A stretch of 64,000 nucleotides of DNA from DYJE01 sp041660385 (GCA_041660385.1 JBAZWJ010000002.1:124001-188000), one strand, 5' to 3'; counted from the first letter of the stretch, positions 50,799-61,309 are shown. Notes: a model not told the origin generated them from the letters alone. A program made the numbers and translations.

Positions 50799-51594
50799 AA
50801 GCCAATCAATTTTTATAGGTTAGTAAGCATAAAATGAACTCTTAAGCAAATTTTCCAGTATGCAAGTTCACTATCGTCAAACTCGCCATTTGGTTAATAG
50901 TTATAAAGATTTCTATTATATGTTTCTGATTGATCCCGGAAAACAGGTACATGATATATCCAGCAATTTCCCAAAATATTTATCAGCCTGAATATACCAA
51001 ATATCGCGTTACTTCAATAGGTTTTATGTGATTGACACAAAGGCAATCGCATATCTTTTTTGAGAGTCAAAAAAAATGGCACAGCCAACCGCACTGCTCA
51101 ACAGCTCCTCGTTCCGGGGATTCTCCCCGGAATGTTTAACCGGAGGCTCTGCCTCCAAAAATGGAGAGATCGAAACACTCCAAATACGAATAAGAAAGAA
51201 ACGATTCGAGACAGTATGAACACACATGGATGATTAGAAAAATCTGTCGATTTTTTGAGAAATGGAAGTGTGTACCAAAAAAAAACAGCCCGTGATATGC
51301 GACGTTGGAGGCGGAGCATCCGTTGGACTCGTTTCGGGGAGAATCCCCGAACAAGGGCCGTTCATCACCCGAAAGAGGGCTGAGGGCCAGCAACCTTTCA
51401 TCGGATCATTGAACTTTAGGAAACGCAAACCATGGGTTGCAAATATCGGATCGCTGAATTATGATTTCAATCTTAAATCAGCCGTCATTCCTGGCCTGAC
51501 GATTCGATCTCATAACGATTTTATAGCGATCTTATAGCTACTTTATAGAACAAAAAAACTTTCATCATAATCATCATGATGATGGAGACCAACG
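50799..51594. other. Intergenic region upstream of recC
   Basis: About 800 bp with no supportable gene. It holds the second MITE-like copy (51107-51357, with related tail from about 51040). The last part before recC has the repeated ATAGCGATCTTATAGCTACTTTATAG-like strings (about 51520-51546). Several short frames here are products of the repeat. Confidence 0.6.
51107..51357. mobile_element. MITE-like element with terminal inverted repeats, copy 2 (inverted)
   Basis: About 251 bp, the same length as copy 1 at 41604-41856 and in opposite orientation. The left end starts CCTCGTTCCGGGGATTCTCC and continues as in copy 1's right end, including the GGAGGCTC-GCCTCCA part. The right end 'GGGGAGAATCCCCGAACAAGGG' (first part) is more diverged. 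The interior keeps recognisable matches to copy 1. No transposase is inside. Confidence 0.72.
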
Positions 51595-54500
51595 ATGGAA
51601 GACAAAGGATTCAATCTGTTCAGCTCTAACCGTCTTGAGCTTCTTGTGGAGGCTCTTTCACGGATTCTGCAACGTCCGCTCGTCGATCCTTTTAAACCTG
51701 AATGTGTGATTGTTCAAAGCAGGGGAATGGCGCGTTATATATCCCTTGAAATGGCCAGGTTGAACGGTATCTGCGCAAATATGGACTATCCTTATCCTAA
51801 TGCGTTTATCGGGAAATATATCGGGGGATTTTGTCCTGATCATGAACGTCAGAAAGAGATTTCAGTCTATGACCAGGAACGATTGACCTGGAAAGTGTTT
51901 GCCTGTCTTCCGGGATTTCTGTCATCCCATACGTTTCCTGAACTTTCCGGCTATATTGAAGGTGATGAGGGACAGTTGAAACGTTTTCAACTGGCACAGC
52001 GTATCGCGGATCTGTTCGATCAGTATCTTCTTTTCAGACCTGATATGATAAAGGCATGGGAACAGGGGGCCGGTGATAACTGGCAGGCTCTGCTTTGGCG
52101 GGATATCAAAAATGAAACAGATGCAGTCCACCGGGTGGACCTTTTTTCTTCATTCCTTGAAGCGCTCAAAACAAAGGCTGTTCCTGAACATCATTTCCCG
52201 GAAAGGGTTTTCATCTTCGGAATTTCGGCTTTGCCGTCGTTTTATATGGATGTGTTTCACGCTGTTTCAAAATTCAGCGACGTTCATTTGTTTCTTTTAA
52301 ACCCCTGCGGCGAGTACTGGGGAGACATTCTTTCCGAACGTGAACGTTCCGGAAAAAAGAAAAAATCCCAGGGGATTGATACGGACGATCTTTACTTAAG
52401 CAGGGGTAACCGGCTTCTGGGATCGCTTGGCAAGATCGGAAGGGATTTTTTTGATCTGCTTCAGAAATATTCCTGCCGGGATTTCAACCTGTTTCAGCAG
52501 TCGGACAAAGAAAACCTTCTGGCCTGGATTCAGGACGATATTTTTCAGCTTAAAGATCCAGGTGACAAAGATTACACGCGAAGAACCATCGACGTAACGG
52601 ACCGATCGGTTCAACTCCATTGCTGTCACAGTCCTTTGCGTGAGGTGGAAGTTCTTTATGACAGGCTTTACGGCATGTTTGATGAAGACAAAACCTTGAA
52701 CCCCAGGGATATCCTGGTGATGATGACCGACTGTGAAGCTTATGCCCCGCTTGTGCATTCTGTTTTTGGGAAAAAACCGGAAGATCGGGACTGGATTCCT
52801 TATTCTGTTGCGGATCTGGGTTTTGCAAGCGAAAGCCGGGTTGCCAGGGTGTTTCTGGCCTTGCTGGATATGAAAAAAGGGCGGTTTACCGTTCCTGCGG
52901 TTCTGGGTTTTCTTGATGAAGAAGCGGTGAGGGCTGCCTTCAATATCCATGAGGAAGACCTGGAAACCATCGGTCTTTGGATTCGTCAGGTGAACATCCG
53001 CTGGGGCTGGGATGCTGCACACCGAAAACGGGCCAATCTGCCGGAGTTCGAAGACTGTTCATGGATGGCCGGACTTAAGCGGCTTCTTCTGGGATACGCC
53101 ATGCCGGGCCATGACCTGTTTCTGCTTAATGGCATTCTGCCCTATGCCGGGATTGAAGGGAAACAGGGTGAACTTCTGGGGTTGTTCATGGATTACGCCG
53201 AAGCTCTTTATCGCTGGGTTTCAGGTCTTGATGAAGTGAGATCGCCCGAAAGCTGGGAATCCCACCTTCTTTACGGTATTAAAACCTTTTTCAAAACAGA
53301 TGAGAATAACGAACATGAAATCGGTATTTTAAGGGAAGAGATTTTAGGATTCCGGGAGATTTCCGATTTTGTGGGGCTTGATGAGCCGATTGATTTTTCC
53401 GTGATTCGCTATCACCTGGGCAAAATTCTGGAAACAAAAGAGCAGGGACTTGGATTCATCACAGGGGGTGTTACGTTCTGCGCCATGCTTCCCATGCGGA
53501 GCATTCCGTTTCGAACCATCTGCATCCTTGGCATGAATTCCAATGCTTACCCGAGGCAAGGTCAGACGCCCGGTTTTGATCTGATGGCGAAGAACCCCAG
53601 ACCAGGAGACAGATCACGACGAAACGACGACCGTTATCTTTTTCTTGAAGCTCTGATTTCAGCAAGAGATACCTTATATATCAGCTATACCGGACGAAGC
53701 ATCAGAGATAACACGCTGATTCAGCCATCGGTGCTTGTGTGCGAGTTGCTGGATTATATTGAAGCGGGTTTTGGCTGTGGAGCAGGTGACGTGAGAGAAC
53801 GTGTCACCCTTGAGCATCCCCTTCAACCGTTCAGCCCAAGGTATTTTGAACATGATCATCGTGAGTGGCTAAGGCAGGGGAAAGGGCTTCATCTGTTCAG
53901 TTTTTCCAGAGACAATTTCCAGGCAGCGTTGACCGGACTCTCGTCACAAGGGCAGGGGACTCCGTTTTTCCAAGGTGAACTGGACTTGCCCGAGCTTGAA
54001 TTCCATGAAATCACGGCGAACGATTTCTGCCGGTTTTTCAGGCATCCTGCCCGGTATCTTCTGGAAAAACGTCTGGGGCTGACCATTGCTGGGGGCTCTG
54101 ACCTCATTGAAGAGACTGAACCCTTTGAAATTATGGGGCTTGAGCGTTATGCGCTTTCGGACCGTCTTGTGGATCATGTTCTGAATGATGCTGATGAAAA
54201 GGCTCTTTATGCCTGGGCCAGAGCCACAGGCTCTCTTCCGCTGGGCAGGAAAGGTGAAATTGTTTTTAGCGATTTGAAAGATGCGGCGAGCAGCCTTGCT
54301 CAGGGTGTTCGAAGTGTTACAAAGACACTTGAAAAAGATTCGGTTGCCGTGGATGTGACGGTGGACGGGGTACGGATATCGGGAACCATCGGGGATATGT
54401 ACGATGGGCAATTGATCCGGTTCAGGCCGTCGGGCATTGGCGGTAAAGATCTGCTGGAACTTTGGATCAGACATGTGCTTCTCTGTGCTTCACGGCCTGA

Positions 54501-54903
54501 TGATCAGCTGAAACACTCGTTTGTTTTCGGACTGGACCGCTCAAAAGATGATCCGTTAGCAGGTTTCCGGTTCGCCCTGATTGACGGCCCGACCACCATC
54601 CTCAAAACCCTTGTTTCCCTTTATATTCAAGGGTTGAAGGCCCCCCTTCATTTTTTTCCATCCTCGTCATTATCGTTCTGGGAAGCCCGTGACAAAGATA
54701 AGGATGAAGCAGAGGCCATGAACGCTGCGGAAAAAATCTGGGTTGGAAGTGATTATTCTGCAAGCGAGGCGGATGATCCTTATCTCCAGCTCTGTTTTAA
54801 GGATCTCAATCCTCTTGATCAAGCGTTTGTCGATTGCTCAACAGCTGTTTACAAACCCATGTTCCACCACAGAATAAAGATTACAAGCGGTGATCTGTCA
54901 TGA
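51595..54903 (+). CDS. recC: Exodeoxyribonuclease V gamma subunit RecC
   Basis: This is a 1102-residue protein. The N terminus ('LFSSNRLELLVEALSRIL', 'VIVQSRGMARYISLEMARLNGICAN') and later blocks ('RVFIFGISALPSFYMDVFHAVS', 'VQLHCCHSPLREVEVLYDRL', 'VTFCAMLPMRSIPFRTICILGMN', 'RNDDRYLFLEALISARDTLYISY') are typical of RecC. RecC recognises Chi and splits the duplex in the RecBCD helicase-nuclease that starts recombinational repair. It has degenerate helicase motifs and no intact Walker A. Its stop overlaps the recB start by four bases (ATGA). Confidence 0.92.
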   Translation: MEDKGFNLFSSNRLELLVEALSRILQRPLVDPFKPECVIVQSRGMARYISLEMARLNGICANMDYPYPNAFIGKYIGGFCPDHERQKEISVYDQERLTWKVFACLPGFLSSHTFPELSGYIEGDEGQLKRFQLAQRIADLFDQYLLFRPDMIKAWEQGAGDNWQALLWRDIKNETDAVHRVDLFSSFLEALKTKAVPEHHFPERVFIFGISALPSFYMDVFHAVSKFSDVHLFLLNPCGEYWGDILSERERSGKKKKSQGIDTDDLYLSRGNRLLGSLGKIGRDFFDLLQKYSCRDFNLFQQSDKENLLAWIQDDIFQLKDPGDKDYTRRTIDVTDRSVQLHCCHSPLREVEVLYDRLYGMFDEDKTLNPRDILVMMTDCEAYAPLVHSVFGKKPEDRDWIPYSVADLGFASESRVARVFLALLDMKKGRFTVPAVLGFLDEEAVRAAFNIHEEDLETIGLWIRQVNIRWGWDAAHRKRANLPEFEDCSWMAGLKRLLLGYAMPGHDLFLLNGILPYAGIEGKQGELLGLFMDYAEALYRWVSGLDEVRSPESWESHLLYGIKTFFKTDENNEHEIGILREEILGFREISDFVGLDEPIDFSVIRYHLGKILETKEQGLGFITGGVTFCAMLPMRSIPFRTICILGMNSNAYPRQGQTPGFDLMAKNPRPGDRSRRNDDRYLFLEALISARDTLYISYTGRSIRDNTLIQPSVLVCELLDYIEAGFGCGAGDVRERVTLEHPLQPFSPRYFEHDHREWLRQGKGLHLFSFSRDNFQAALTGLSSQGQGTPFFQGELDLPELEFHEITANDFCRFFRHPARYLLEKRLGLTIAGGSDLIEETEPFEIMGLERYALSDRLVDHVLNDADEKALYAWARATGSLPLGRKGEIVFSDLKDAASSLAQGVRSVTKTLEKDSVAVDVTVDGVRISGTIGDMYDGQLIRFRPSGIGGKDLLELWIRHVLLCASRPDDQLKHSFVFGLDRSKDDPLAGFRFALIDGPTTILKTLVSLYIQGLKAPLHFFPSSSLSFWEARDKDKDEAEAMNAAEKIWVGSDYSASEADDPYLQLCFKDLNPLDQAFVDCSTAVYKPMFHHRIKITSGDLS

Positions 54904-57900
54904 CCATGAACCCCTTTGATTTAATAGAAAGCCCTCTTGACGGTGTGAACCTGATTGAAGCCAGCGCCGGAACGGGAAAGACTTACACGATTGCCGGTCT
55001 TTACCTGAGACTTGTTCTGGAAAAGGGCATGACCGTTGAAAAAATTCTGGTTGTCACGTTCACCGAAGCAGCAACCCAGGAACTGAAAGAACGGATACGA
55101 AAACGGCTTAAAGAGGCGGAGATCTGTTTTGAAACCGGAGAAACATCCGATCCGCTTCTCGCGGCATGTCTTACGCGCTCTCGGTCACAGGCGGATGATC
55201 TGGAACGCTTGAGGGATGCTGTCCGTTCATTTGATCAGGCCGCTGTCTTCACCATCCACGGTTTCTGCCAGCGGATGCTGGTGGAAAACGCTTTTGAGAG
55301 CGGCTCTCTTTTTGAAACCGAACTGGTCACCGACACGTCAGGTCTGATCCGGGAAATTCTTCAGGACTTTATCAGAACCCATGTTTACCCTATGACGTCC
55401 TTGTTTGCCGATTATCTTTTTGAACAGAAAACTGGCCCGGGGTCCCTGGGTGCGTTCATTCGAAAAGTCATGAAGCCGGGCATGCGGTTTATCCACACAC
55501 CGGAATACACGGATACGTCTCATGAGGAACGTCAATGGGAATTGCTTTATTCGGAACTTAGACATATCTGGATGGCGGATCGTCAGTCCATCGTTGCTCT
55601 TCTTATGGGTAACATTCAACTCAAGCAGAATATGTACAGTGAAAAAATCGTAACGGCATGGTCAAGAACATTGGATCGATATTTTTCAAGTGACCGACCT
55701 GGCTTACAGATTCCGGAAAAATTTCAGAAAGGTTGTGTCTCGTCCATTGAAAAGGGTTTGAAAAAAAACGGGGTTATTCCCAGTCACCCATTTTTCGATT
55801 TGTGCGATGATTACACCAGGGCCCATGAACACCTGCTATCCCTTTACGGCTCAAACCATATCCATTTCAAGTTAAAGGCTCTTTCCTATGTTGCGGAACA
55901 ACTGGAGAAACGGAAAAACGAAAAGGGGATTCTCTTTTTCGATGACTTGTTAAACCGTCTTCACGGTAAACTTGAGCATGATCCTGACGGACTTTTGGCA
56001 AATCAGATTCGATCCTCCTATTCTGCGGCTCTCATTGATGAGTTCCAGGATACGGACCCGGTTCAGTATACTATTTTTTCACGTATTTTTGCCCATGGCG
56101 GCGGGCCGCTTTTCATGATCGGAGATCCCAAGCAGGCTATATACGGATTTCGGGGCGCTGATATTTTCGCATACCTCAAGGCGGTTGAGAATGCGAGTTC
56201 AGCATACACTCTGGGCAAAAACTACAGAAGTGATCCTGAGCTGGTGAACGCAGTGAACACGCTGTTTGAAAATGTTGCCGATCCTTTTGTCTTTCCTGAA
56301 ATTGCTTTTCATCCGGCGGATGCGGATGAAAAAGACAGTTCAGAACGGTTTGTGGTTGAGCAGGGTGAATCCTGGGATAACACACCGATGACCATCATGC
56401 TTCTCCAGGCTGGGGAAAAGGAAAAAAACAAAAATGAGGCCAATCCAGTTTCAAGAAATACAGTGGCAGGAGAAATGGCCAGGCTTCTTGATCTGGGGAA
56501 AAAGGGACTGGCCCGGATGGGCAATCGGCCTGTTGCGCCCAGGGATATGGCTGTTCTTGTACGAACAAACGTTGAAGCCAAAGCCATGAGCGACGAGCTG
56601 AATCAATGGGGTATTCCGTCTGTGATCCACGACACGGGAAATGTGTTCCAGAGTCATGAAGCCATGGAACTTGAACGGGTTCTTACGGCTGTTTCACATC
56701 CCGGCCAGTCAGGTTTTGTTAAATCAGCTCTTGCAACGGATTTGTTGGGAATCAAAGCCCTTGACCTTTATCATACGGACAGCGAACAGGAAAAATTCGA
56801 CCGCTGGACAGACATATTCAGATCGTATCACGTGACGTGGAACCGTAAAGGTTTTATCGCCATGTACCATGCACTAGTCAAGGAATGGTCTGTGAAATCA
56901 AGGCTTATGGCCATAGGCGATGGCCACAGAAGGAATACGAACCTCGCCCATCTGGCCCAGCTCCTTCACCAGAAAGATATGGAAACAAAAAACGGGCCTT
57001 CGGGCCTTTTGATCTGGTTCAGAGAACAGATGGCCAGCCCCGAAGAAGTCGAGGAACATCAACTGAGACTGGAGCAGGACGCGGAAGCTGTGACCATTGT
57101 CACTATCCACAAGAGCAAGGGCATGGAATACCCCATTGTTTTCCTGCCATTTGCGTGGAACCATGTCAGCCGTAAAGACACGGATGTCTGTGTTTTCCAT
57201 GATCCTGATGACAGAAAACTCACCTGTGATCTGGGCTCGGGACAGATGGATTTTAACAGGGCATCGGCCCAGAGAGAAGATTTTGCCGAGAGTCTGCGCG
57301 TCCTTTATGTGGCTCTGACCCGAGCAAAAAAACGATGCGTGGTGGTGTGGGGAAGGGTCAAAGACAGCCATCAGGCAGCTTTTGCACGTCTTGTTTACAA
57401 GGATCTTGAAAAACCGCTGGATGACAATCAGATGATCCAGTGTCTGAAAGACATTGAAACTAAATCAAAAGGTCTTGTGGTTTCGGTTAACGCTGAAACA
57501 CGAACGCCTTCGAAAATTATAGCTGATGATGTTCCTGAACAGGATCTGAAGCTTTCTAAATGGAAAGGGCTCATTGAAAACGATTACAGAATCGTGAGTT
57601 TTTCCTCGTTGTCTTCACGGAAAGGGCAGGGCACAGAAGCCGAGGCCAAGGACAGAGACAGAGAAATCCTAAAAACAGATCCTGAGGCTGGCCGTCCGGA
57701 TACACTGGGGATTCTTACGTTTCCCAGAGGTTCCGCACCAGGCACTTTTCTTCACGATATTTTTGAGCATACGGATTTTATCTGGGGAGAGCAGGAGATC
57801 ACCGACCTTGTGACTCGAAAACTTGATACCTACGGATACGAACCTCTCTGGATAAAACCTGTGGTCGACATGGTGCTGGATGTTCTTAAAACGCCTCTTG

Positions 57901-58463
57901 ATCCGGCTGATCGTTCGTTCACCTTGTCCAGCATCGGAACCTCTGACCGGTTAAATGAATTGGAGTTCTACTATCCGCTGAACATGATCCGGTCTGAAAG
58001 TCTTTCAAAGGTTTTCAGGGATCACCGTGGCGATGGGCCAATGATCGATGGTTCAGCCCTTTCTTCCGACCGTTTCGAATTTCAGCCGGTGAAAGGTTTC
58101 ATGAAAGGATTCGTCGATCTGATCTTCAGGCGGAAAACAAACGGGGTTGATCGATATTATATTCTGGACTGGAAATCCAATTCTCTGGGTTATTCAAAAG
58201 AAGATTACACACAGGAAAACCTTGAAAGGGTCATGGTCAAAGAACGTTATGATCTTCAATACCATCTTTACGCGTTGGCACTTCACAAATATCTGATGTT
58301 GAAGCTGGGTGATCAGTATGATTACAGAACCCATTTCGGTGGGGTCTTTTATATTTTTTTAAGGGGTGTGAAGCCTGAAGACAACGGACATTACGGAATT
58401 TTCAGGGACACACCCGATCATGATTTCATAGCTGATCTGTCTCGGATTTTATGGGGAGAGTGA
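54900..58463 (+). CDS. recB: Exodeoxyribonuclease V beta subunit RecB
   Basis: This is a 1187-residue UvrD-type helicase with a C-terminal nuclease. Walker A is 'ASAGTGKTYT' (about 21-30), motif II is 'DEFQDTDP' (D380-), motif III 'GDPKQAIYGFRGAD', motif V 'VTIVTIHKSKGMEYPIVFLP' and motif VI 'LRVLYVALTRAKK'. The RecB nuclease motif is 'YILDWKSNSLG', with D1090 and K1092 as catalytic residues. It unwinds and degrades broken DNA ends with RecC and RecD. The 3' end overlaps a convergent DUF3334-type gene by 38 bp. Confidence 0.93.
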   Translation: MTMNPFDLIESPLDGVNLIEASAGTGKTYTIAGLYLRLVLEKGMTVEKILVVTFTEAATQELKERIRKRLKEAEICFETGETSDPLLAACLTRSRSQADDLERLRDAVRSFDQAAVFTIHGFCQRMLVENAFESGSLFETELVTDTSGLIREILQDFIRTHVYPMTSLFADYLFEQKTGPGSLGAFIRKVMKPGMRFIHTPEYTDTSHEERQWELLYSELRHIWMADRQSIVALLMGNIQLKQNMYSEKIVTAWSRTLDRYFSSDRPGLQIPEKFQKGCVSSIEKGLKKNGVIPSHPFFDLCDDYTRAHEHLLSLYGSNHIHFKLKALSYVAEQLEKRKNEKGILFFDDLLNRLHGKLEHDPDGLLANQIRSSYSAALIDEFQDTDPVQYTIFSRIFAHGGGPLFMIGDPKQAIYGFRGADIFAYLKAVENASSAYTLGKNYRSDPELVNAVNTLFENVADPFVFPEIAFHPADADEKDSSERFVVEQGESWDNTPMTIMLLQAGEKEKNKNEANPVSRNTVAGEMARLLDLGKKGLARMGNRPVAPRDMAVLVRTNVEAKAMSDELNQWGIPSVIHDTGNVFQSHEAMELERVLTAVSHPGQSGFVKSALATDLLGIKALDLYHTDSEQEKFDRWTDIFRSYHVTWNRKGFIAMYHALVKEWSVKSRLMAIGDGHRRNTNLAHLAQLLHQKDMETKNGPSGLLIWFREQMASPEEVEEHQLRLEQDAEAVTIVTIHKSKGMEYPIVFLPFAWNHVSRKDTDVCVFHDPDDRKLTCDLGSGQMDFNRASAQREDFAESLRVLYVALTRAKKRCVVVWGRVKDSHQAAFARLVYKDLEKPLDDNQMIQCLKDIETKSKGLVVSVNAETRTPSKIIADDVPEQDLKLSKWKGLIENDYRIVSFSSLSSRKGQGTEAEAKDRDREILKTDPEAGRPDTLGILTFPRGSAPGTFLHDIFEHTDFIWGEQEITDLVTRKLDTYGYEPLWIKPVVDMVLDVLKTPLDPADRSFTLSSIGTSDRLNELEFYYPLNMIRSESLSKVFRDHRGDGPMIDGSALSSDRFEFQPVKGFMKGFVDLIFRRKTNGVDRYYILDWKSNSLGYSKEDYTQENLERVMVKERYDLQYHLYALALHKYLMLKLGDQYDYRTHFGGVFYIFLRGVKPEDNGHYGIFRDTPDHDFIADLSRILWGE

Positions 58464-58986
58464 TGAATTCCGTCTGCTCCAGGGCCAGTTCCAACTGGAA
58501 CCGGTCATGCTCGATGCTGAAGGAAATTCTTCTGTTATCCCTGTAATCCGAATCGATGGTGAGGGTGATGGCGCTGTTCAGTGCAAGAACCTTGGGTTGA
58601 CCGCAATAGGACACAAGGAAATATTTTTCACCGATCAGACGCATGAACTCACCCATGATCTGGTTGACGATTTCACCGATGCTGTCCGTCACTTCGTTTG
58701 ATGTGAAGAGTGTGGCCAACTCGTTTTCAGGCAGCCCCATGGATATCATGTAGCTTTTGTAAATGGACATGGCGGCGCTGCCGGAAAAATTCATGACAAG
58801 AAGGCCGCTGTAATCGCCGCCCAGTGTGACGAAACAGCCTACATCCGGCTTCATGGTAATTTTAGGGATGCTTTGAATGGTGGGTGAGTAGTTGATGTTT
58901 TTTTTTGTGCAGGCCGTGAGAACTCTTTCCACCGCTTCACAAAGAACACCGGACATACTGTCGATGGTTTTAAACTGTTGATCCAT
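58426..58986 (-). CDS. DUF3334 / CheX-like protein
   Basis: This is a 186-residue protein. 'NYSPTIQSIPKITMKPDVGCFVTLGGDYSGLLVMNF' and 'TSNEVTDSIGEIVNQIMGEFMRLIGEK' match DUF3334, a family related to CheX/CheC phosphatases. The Glu and Asn of 'SIGEIVNQIMG' correspond to the CheC/CheX catalytic E-x2-N pair. A role in dephosphorylating a response regulator, perhaps for chemotaxis or c-di-GMP-linked control, is therefore possible. It lies between recB and recD on the opposite strand and overlaps the recB 3' end by 38 bp. Confidence 0.78.
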   Translation of the reverse strand: MDQQFKTIDSMSGVLCEAVERVLTACTKKNINYSPTIQSIPKITMKPDVGCFVTLGGDYSGLLVMNFSGSAAMSIYKSYMISMGLPENELATLFTSNEVTDSIGEIVNQIMGEFMRLIGEKYFLVSYCGQPKVLALNSAITLTIDSDYRDNRRISFSIEHDRFQLELALEQTEFITLPIKSETDQL

Positions 58987-59195
58987 ATGAAACCTCGATA
59001 ATTTTATTTATTTGAGTTGTGGCGAACGGTTTTAATCGCTTGATATGGTTCAGGCGAATTCGCTGATGCGGCGAGGGCCATTTTTAAAACCATGGGTGGA
59101 ACATGTTAAGTATACGGTTAATTTATAAATCATCATAACAGAATCAGGCAGATATGGGCAAAGTTTTTTTATGGTGATGATACAAGGGGTGGTGG

Positions 59196-61094
59196 ATGTC
59201 TATGACTGGATTAACGACTGAAGAAATCGGCGAATTGCGTGACAAAGGGCTTGTCGGGTCCATTGATCTCCATTTTGCAAGGCTTATGGAAGAATTGGGG
59301 GGCGGGGGACGCGATCTTTTTCTGGCGTCGGCCCTTCTCAGCGGCCAGACGAGAATAGGCCACATCTGTCTTGATTTGAGAGAATTTTCTTCCCGTGAGC
59401 TTGTGGAGAAGGGCGGAATTCGTTGCCCTGACCATGAAGGATGGCTTAACATCCTCAAGGGCAATGCTGTGGTAGGTGCACCAGGCGAACAAGCCCCCAT
59501 GATTCTGGATGGTGATTCACGTCTTTACCTTAACCGGTATTTTGAATACCAGCGGTTTCTTTCGGAATATATTCTTGAAAAAGCTCGTGTTGCCATGAGC
59601 AGGGATCTGCCGTCGGTGTCTGGATTGAAAGAACGCCTGGACAAGCTTTTCGGAGATAGTAGCTCCTCTATGGATCATCAGAAAGCAGCGGCATGCCTTT
59701 CATATCTTAATGGTTTTTCCGTCATTTCAGGAGGGCCGGGTACAGGGAAAACAACCACCGTAGCTAAGCTTCTTGTTCTGTTTATCCAATCTTTTCTGGA
59801 GGAAAAGAACCATGACAACGGGAATAACGAAAAAAGATCCATGTCCATACTTCTCTGCGCGCCCACTGGTAAAGCTGCACAGCGATTGAAAGAGTCTCTG
59901 AATACGGCTCTGGATGGAATGGATATCCAGGAAAATATCAGGCGACTGATCCCTCAAGATGTTCTCACCATTCACCGAATGCTTGGGACAATACCAGGAT
60001 CACCTTATTTCAGGTACAATTCTGAAAACAGACTGCCCGCCGACCTCGTTGTGGTGGATGAGGCATCTATGGTGGATCTGGCTCTGATGAGCAAGCTGGT
60101 GTCAGCCTTGTCACCACATACATCCCTTGTTCTTTTAGGTGACAAAGACCAGCTGTCATCGGTTGAAGCAGGGTCGGTTATGGGAGATATCTGTGGATCT
60201 GTTTATGACAACGTTTATTCAACGAACATGGGTCAGGCCTTAGAAAAATATACCGGATTTTCAGTTGAAACATATTCGGAATCCGTTTCAGGAACAGGCA
60301 TGGAAAATCTTATCACCGTTCTCACCCGGAGCTACAGGTTCGGCGAAAAAAGCGGGATAGGAAAGCTCAGTCGGGCTGCGAATCAGGGAGATCATGGCTC
60401 TGTGTTCTCTGTATTAGACAATGTTGAATTACAGGATGTTAACCACGAAGACCTTCCCGTGAAATTAATGTTGAAAGATGCACTGCGCAAACGTGTTTGT
60501 GATACATACGGACGATATGTCCGTATGGGTGATATCCGTGAAGCGTTCATCGCACTGGAAGCGTTCAAAATTCTATGTGCTGTCCGCGAAGGGACCTATG
60601 GAGTCAACTCGGTCAATCGACTTGTTGCGGATATTCTATACGAAGAAAACCTGGCAGACACCCGAGACGAATGGTATCCTGGGCGTCCTGTGATGATCAC
60701 TAAAAACGATTACAACCTGAAATTGTTCAACGGTGATGTGGGCATTACGGTTGAGGATGAAACGAATAACCTAAGATGCCGAGTGGTATTTAAGGGAAAT
60801 GATAATCAATTCAAATCCTTTGCACCCGACCAGCTTCCGGAGTACGAGACAGCGTTTGCCATGACAGTACACAAAAGCCAGGGATCGGAATTTGACCGAA
60901 TCCTCCTCATTCTGCCGGAACGGGAAAATCCCATACTCACACGTGAGCTGGTTTACACAGGTGTCACCCGAGCCAGAAAACATGTGACAATCATGGCTGA
61001 TAGAGAAATTCTGGCCAGAGCACTGGAACGAAGGATCATGCGGAGATCAGGCCTTCGCGACATTCTCTGGCCAAAAAATCTTGAATTCCGTTAA
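59196..61094 (+). CDS. recD: Exodeoxyribonuclease V alpha subunit RecD
   Basis: This is a 632-residue SF1B helicase. Walker A is 'GGPGTGKTTT' (179-188), motif II 'LVVVDEASMVDLALM', motif III 'LVLLGDKDQLSSVEAGSV' and the C-terminal motif 'YETAFAMTVHKSQGSEFDRILLILP', followed by 'LVYTGVTRARK'. It is the 5'-3' motor of RecBCD. The ATG at 59196 follows a GGGGTGGTGG box. Unusually for a RecBCD locus, an oppositely oriented DUF3334-type gene separates it from recB. The stop overlaps the stop of the next minus-strand gene by four bases. Confidence 0.92.
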   Translation: MSMTGLTTEEIGELRDKGLVGSIDLHFARLMEELGGGGRDLFLASALLSGQTRIGHICLDLREFSSRELVEKGGIRCPDHEGWLNILKGNAVVGAPGEQAPMILDGDSRLYLNRYFEYQRFLSEYILEKARVAMSRDLPSVSGLKERLDKLFGDSSSSMDHQKAAACLSYLNGFSVISGGPGTGKTTTVAKLLVLFIQSFLEEKNHDNGNNEKRSMSILLCAPTGKAAQRLKESLNTALDGMDIQENIRRLIPQDVLTIHRMLGTIPGSPYFRYNSENRLPADLVVVDEASMVDLALMSKLVSALSPHTSLVLLGDKDQLSSVEAGSVMGDICGSVYDNVYSTNMGQALEKYTGFSVETYSESVSGTGMENLITVLTRSYRFGEKSGIGKLSRAANQGDHGSVFSVLDNVELQDVNHEDLPVKLMLKDALRKRVCDTYGRYVRMGDIREAFIALEAFKILCAVREGTYGVNSVNRLVADILYEENLADTRDEWYPGRPVMITKNDYNLKLFNGDVGITVEDETNNLRCRVVFKGNDNQFKSFAPDQLPEYETAFAMTVHKSQGSEFDRILLILPERENPILTRELVYTGVTRARKHVTIMADREILARALERRIMRRSGLRDILWPKNLEFR

Positions 61095-61309
61095 GCTTTG
61101 AGTTTATCAATAACGCTTGATATCATGCTTTTTATTTCGGCTATCTCTTTGGTCATTTTCTCATGTTCTTTCTCGACTTTCTTGAATGCCGTGATCATGT
61201 CTTCATGCTGGAGGTTGACCGTATTGAAGAAATCCATCATGCGGACGTGCTCTTTGTTGACCTGTTCGAATTCAGCTGAGATTTTACCGAGAATTTTTTC
61301 GTCTGACAT
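61091..61309 (-). CDS. Small coiled-coil protein
   Basis: A 72-residue protein from the ATG at 61309, which has AAGGAG five bases before it; a frame start at 61336 would lack this. It is charged and helical throughout ('FEQVNKEHVRMMDFFNTVNLQHE', 'FKKVEKEHEKMTKEIAEIKSMI'), with heptad spacing that suggests a coiled coil. No family was recognised. It ends tail to tail with recD. Confidence 0.6.
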   Translation of the reverse strand: MSDEKILGKISAEFEQVNKEHVRMMDFFNTVNLQHEDMITAFKKVEKEHEKMTKEIAEIKSMISSVIDKLKA

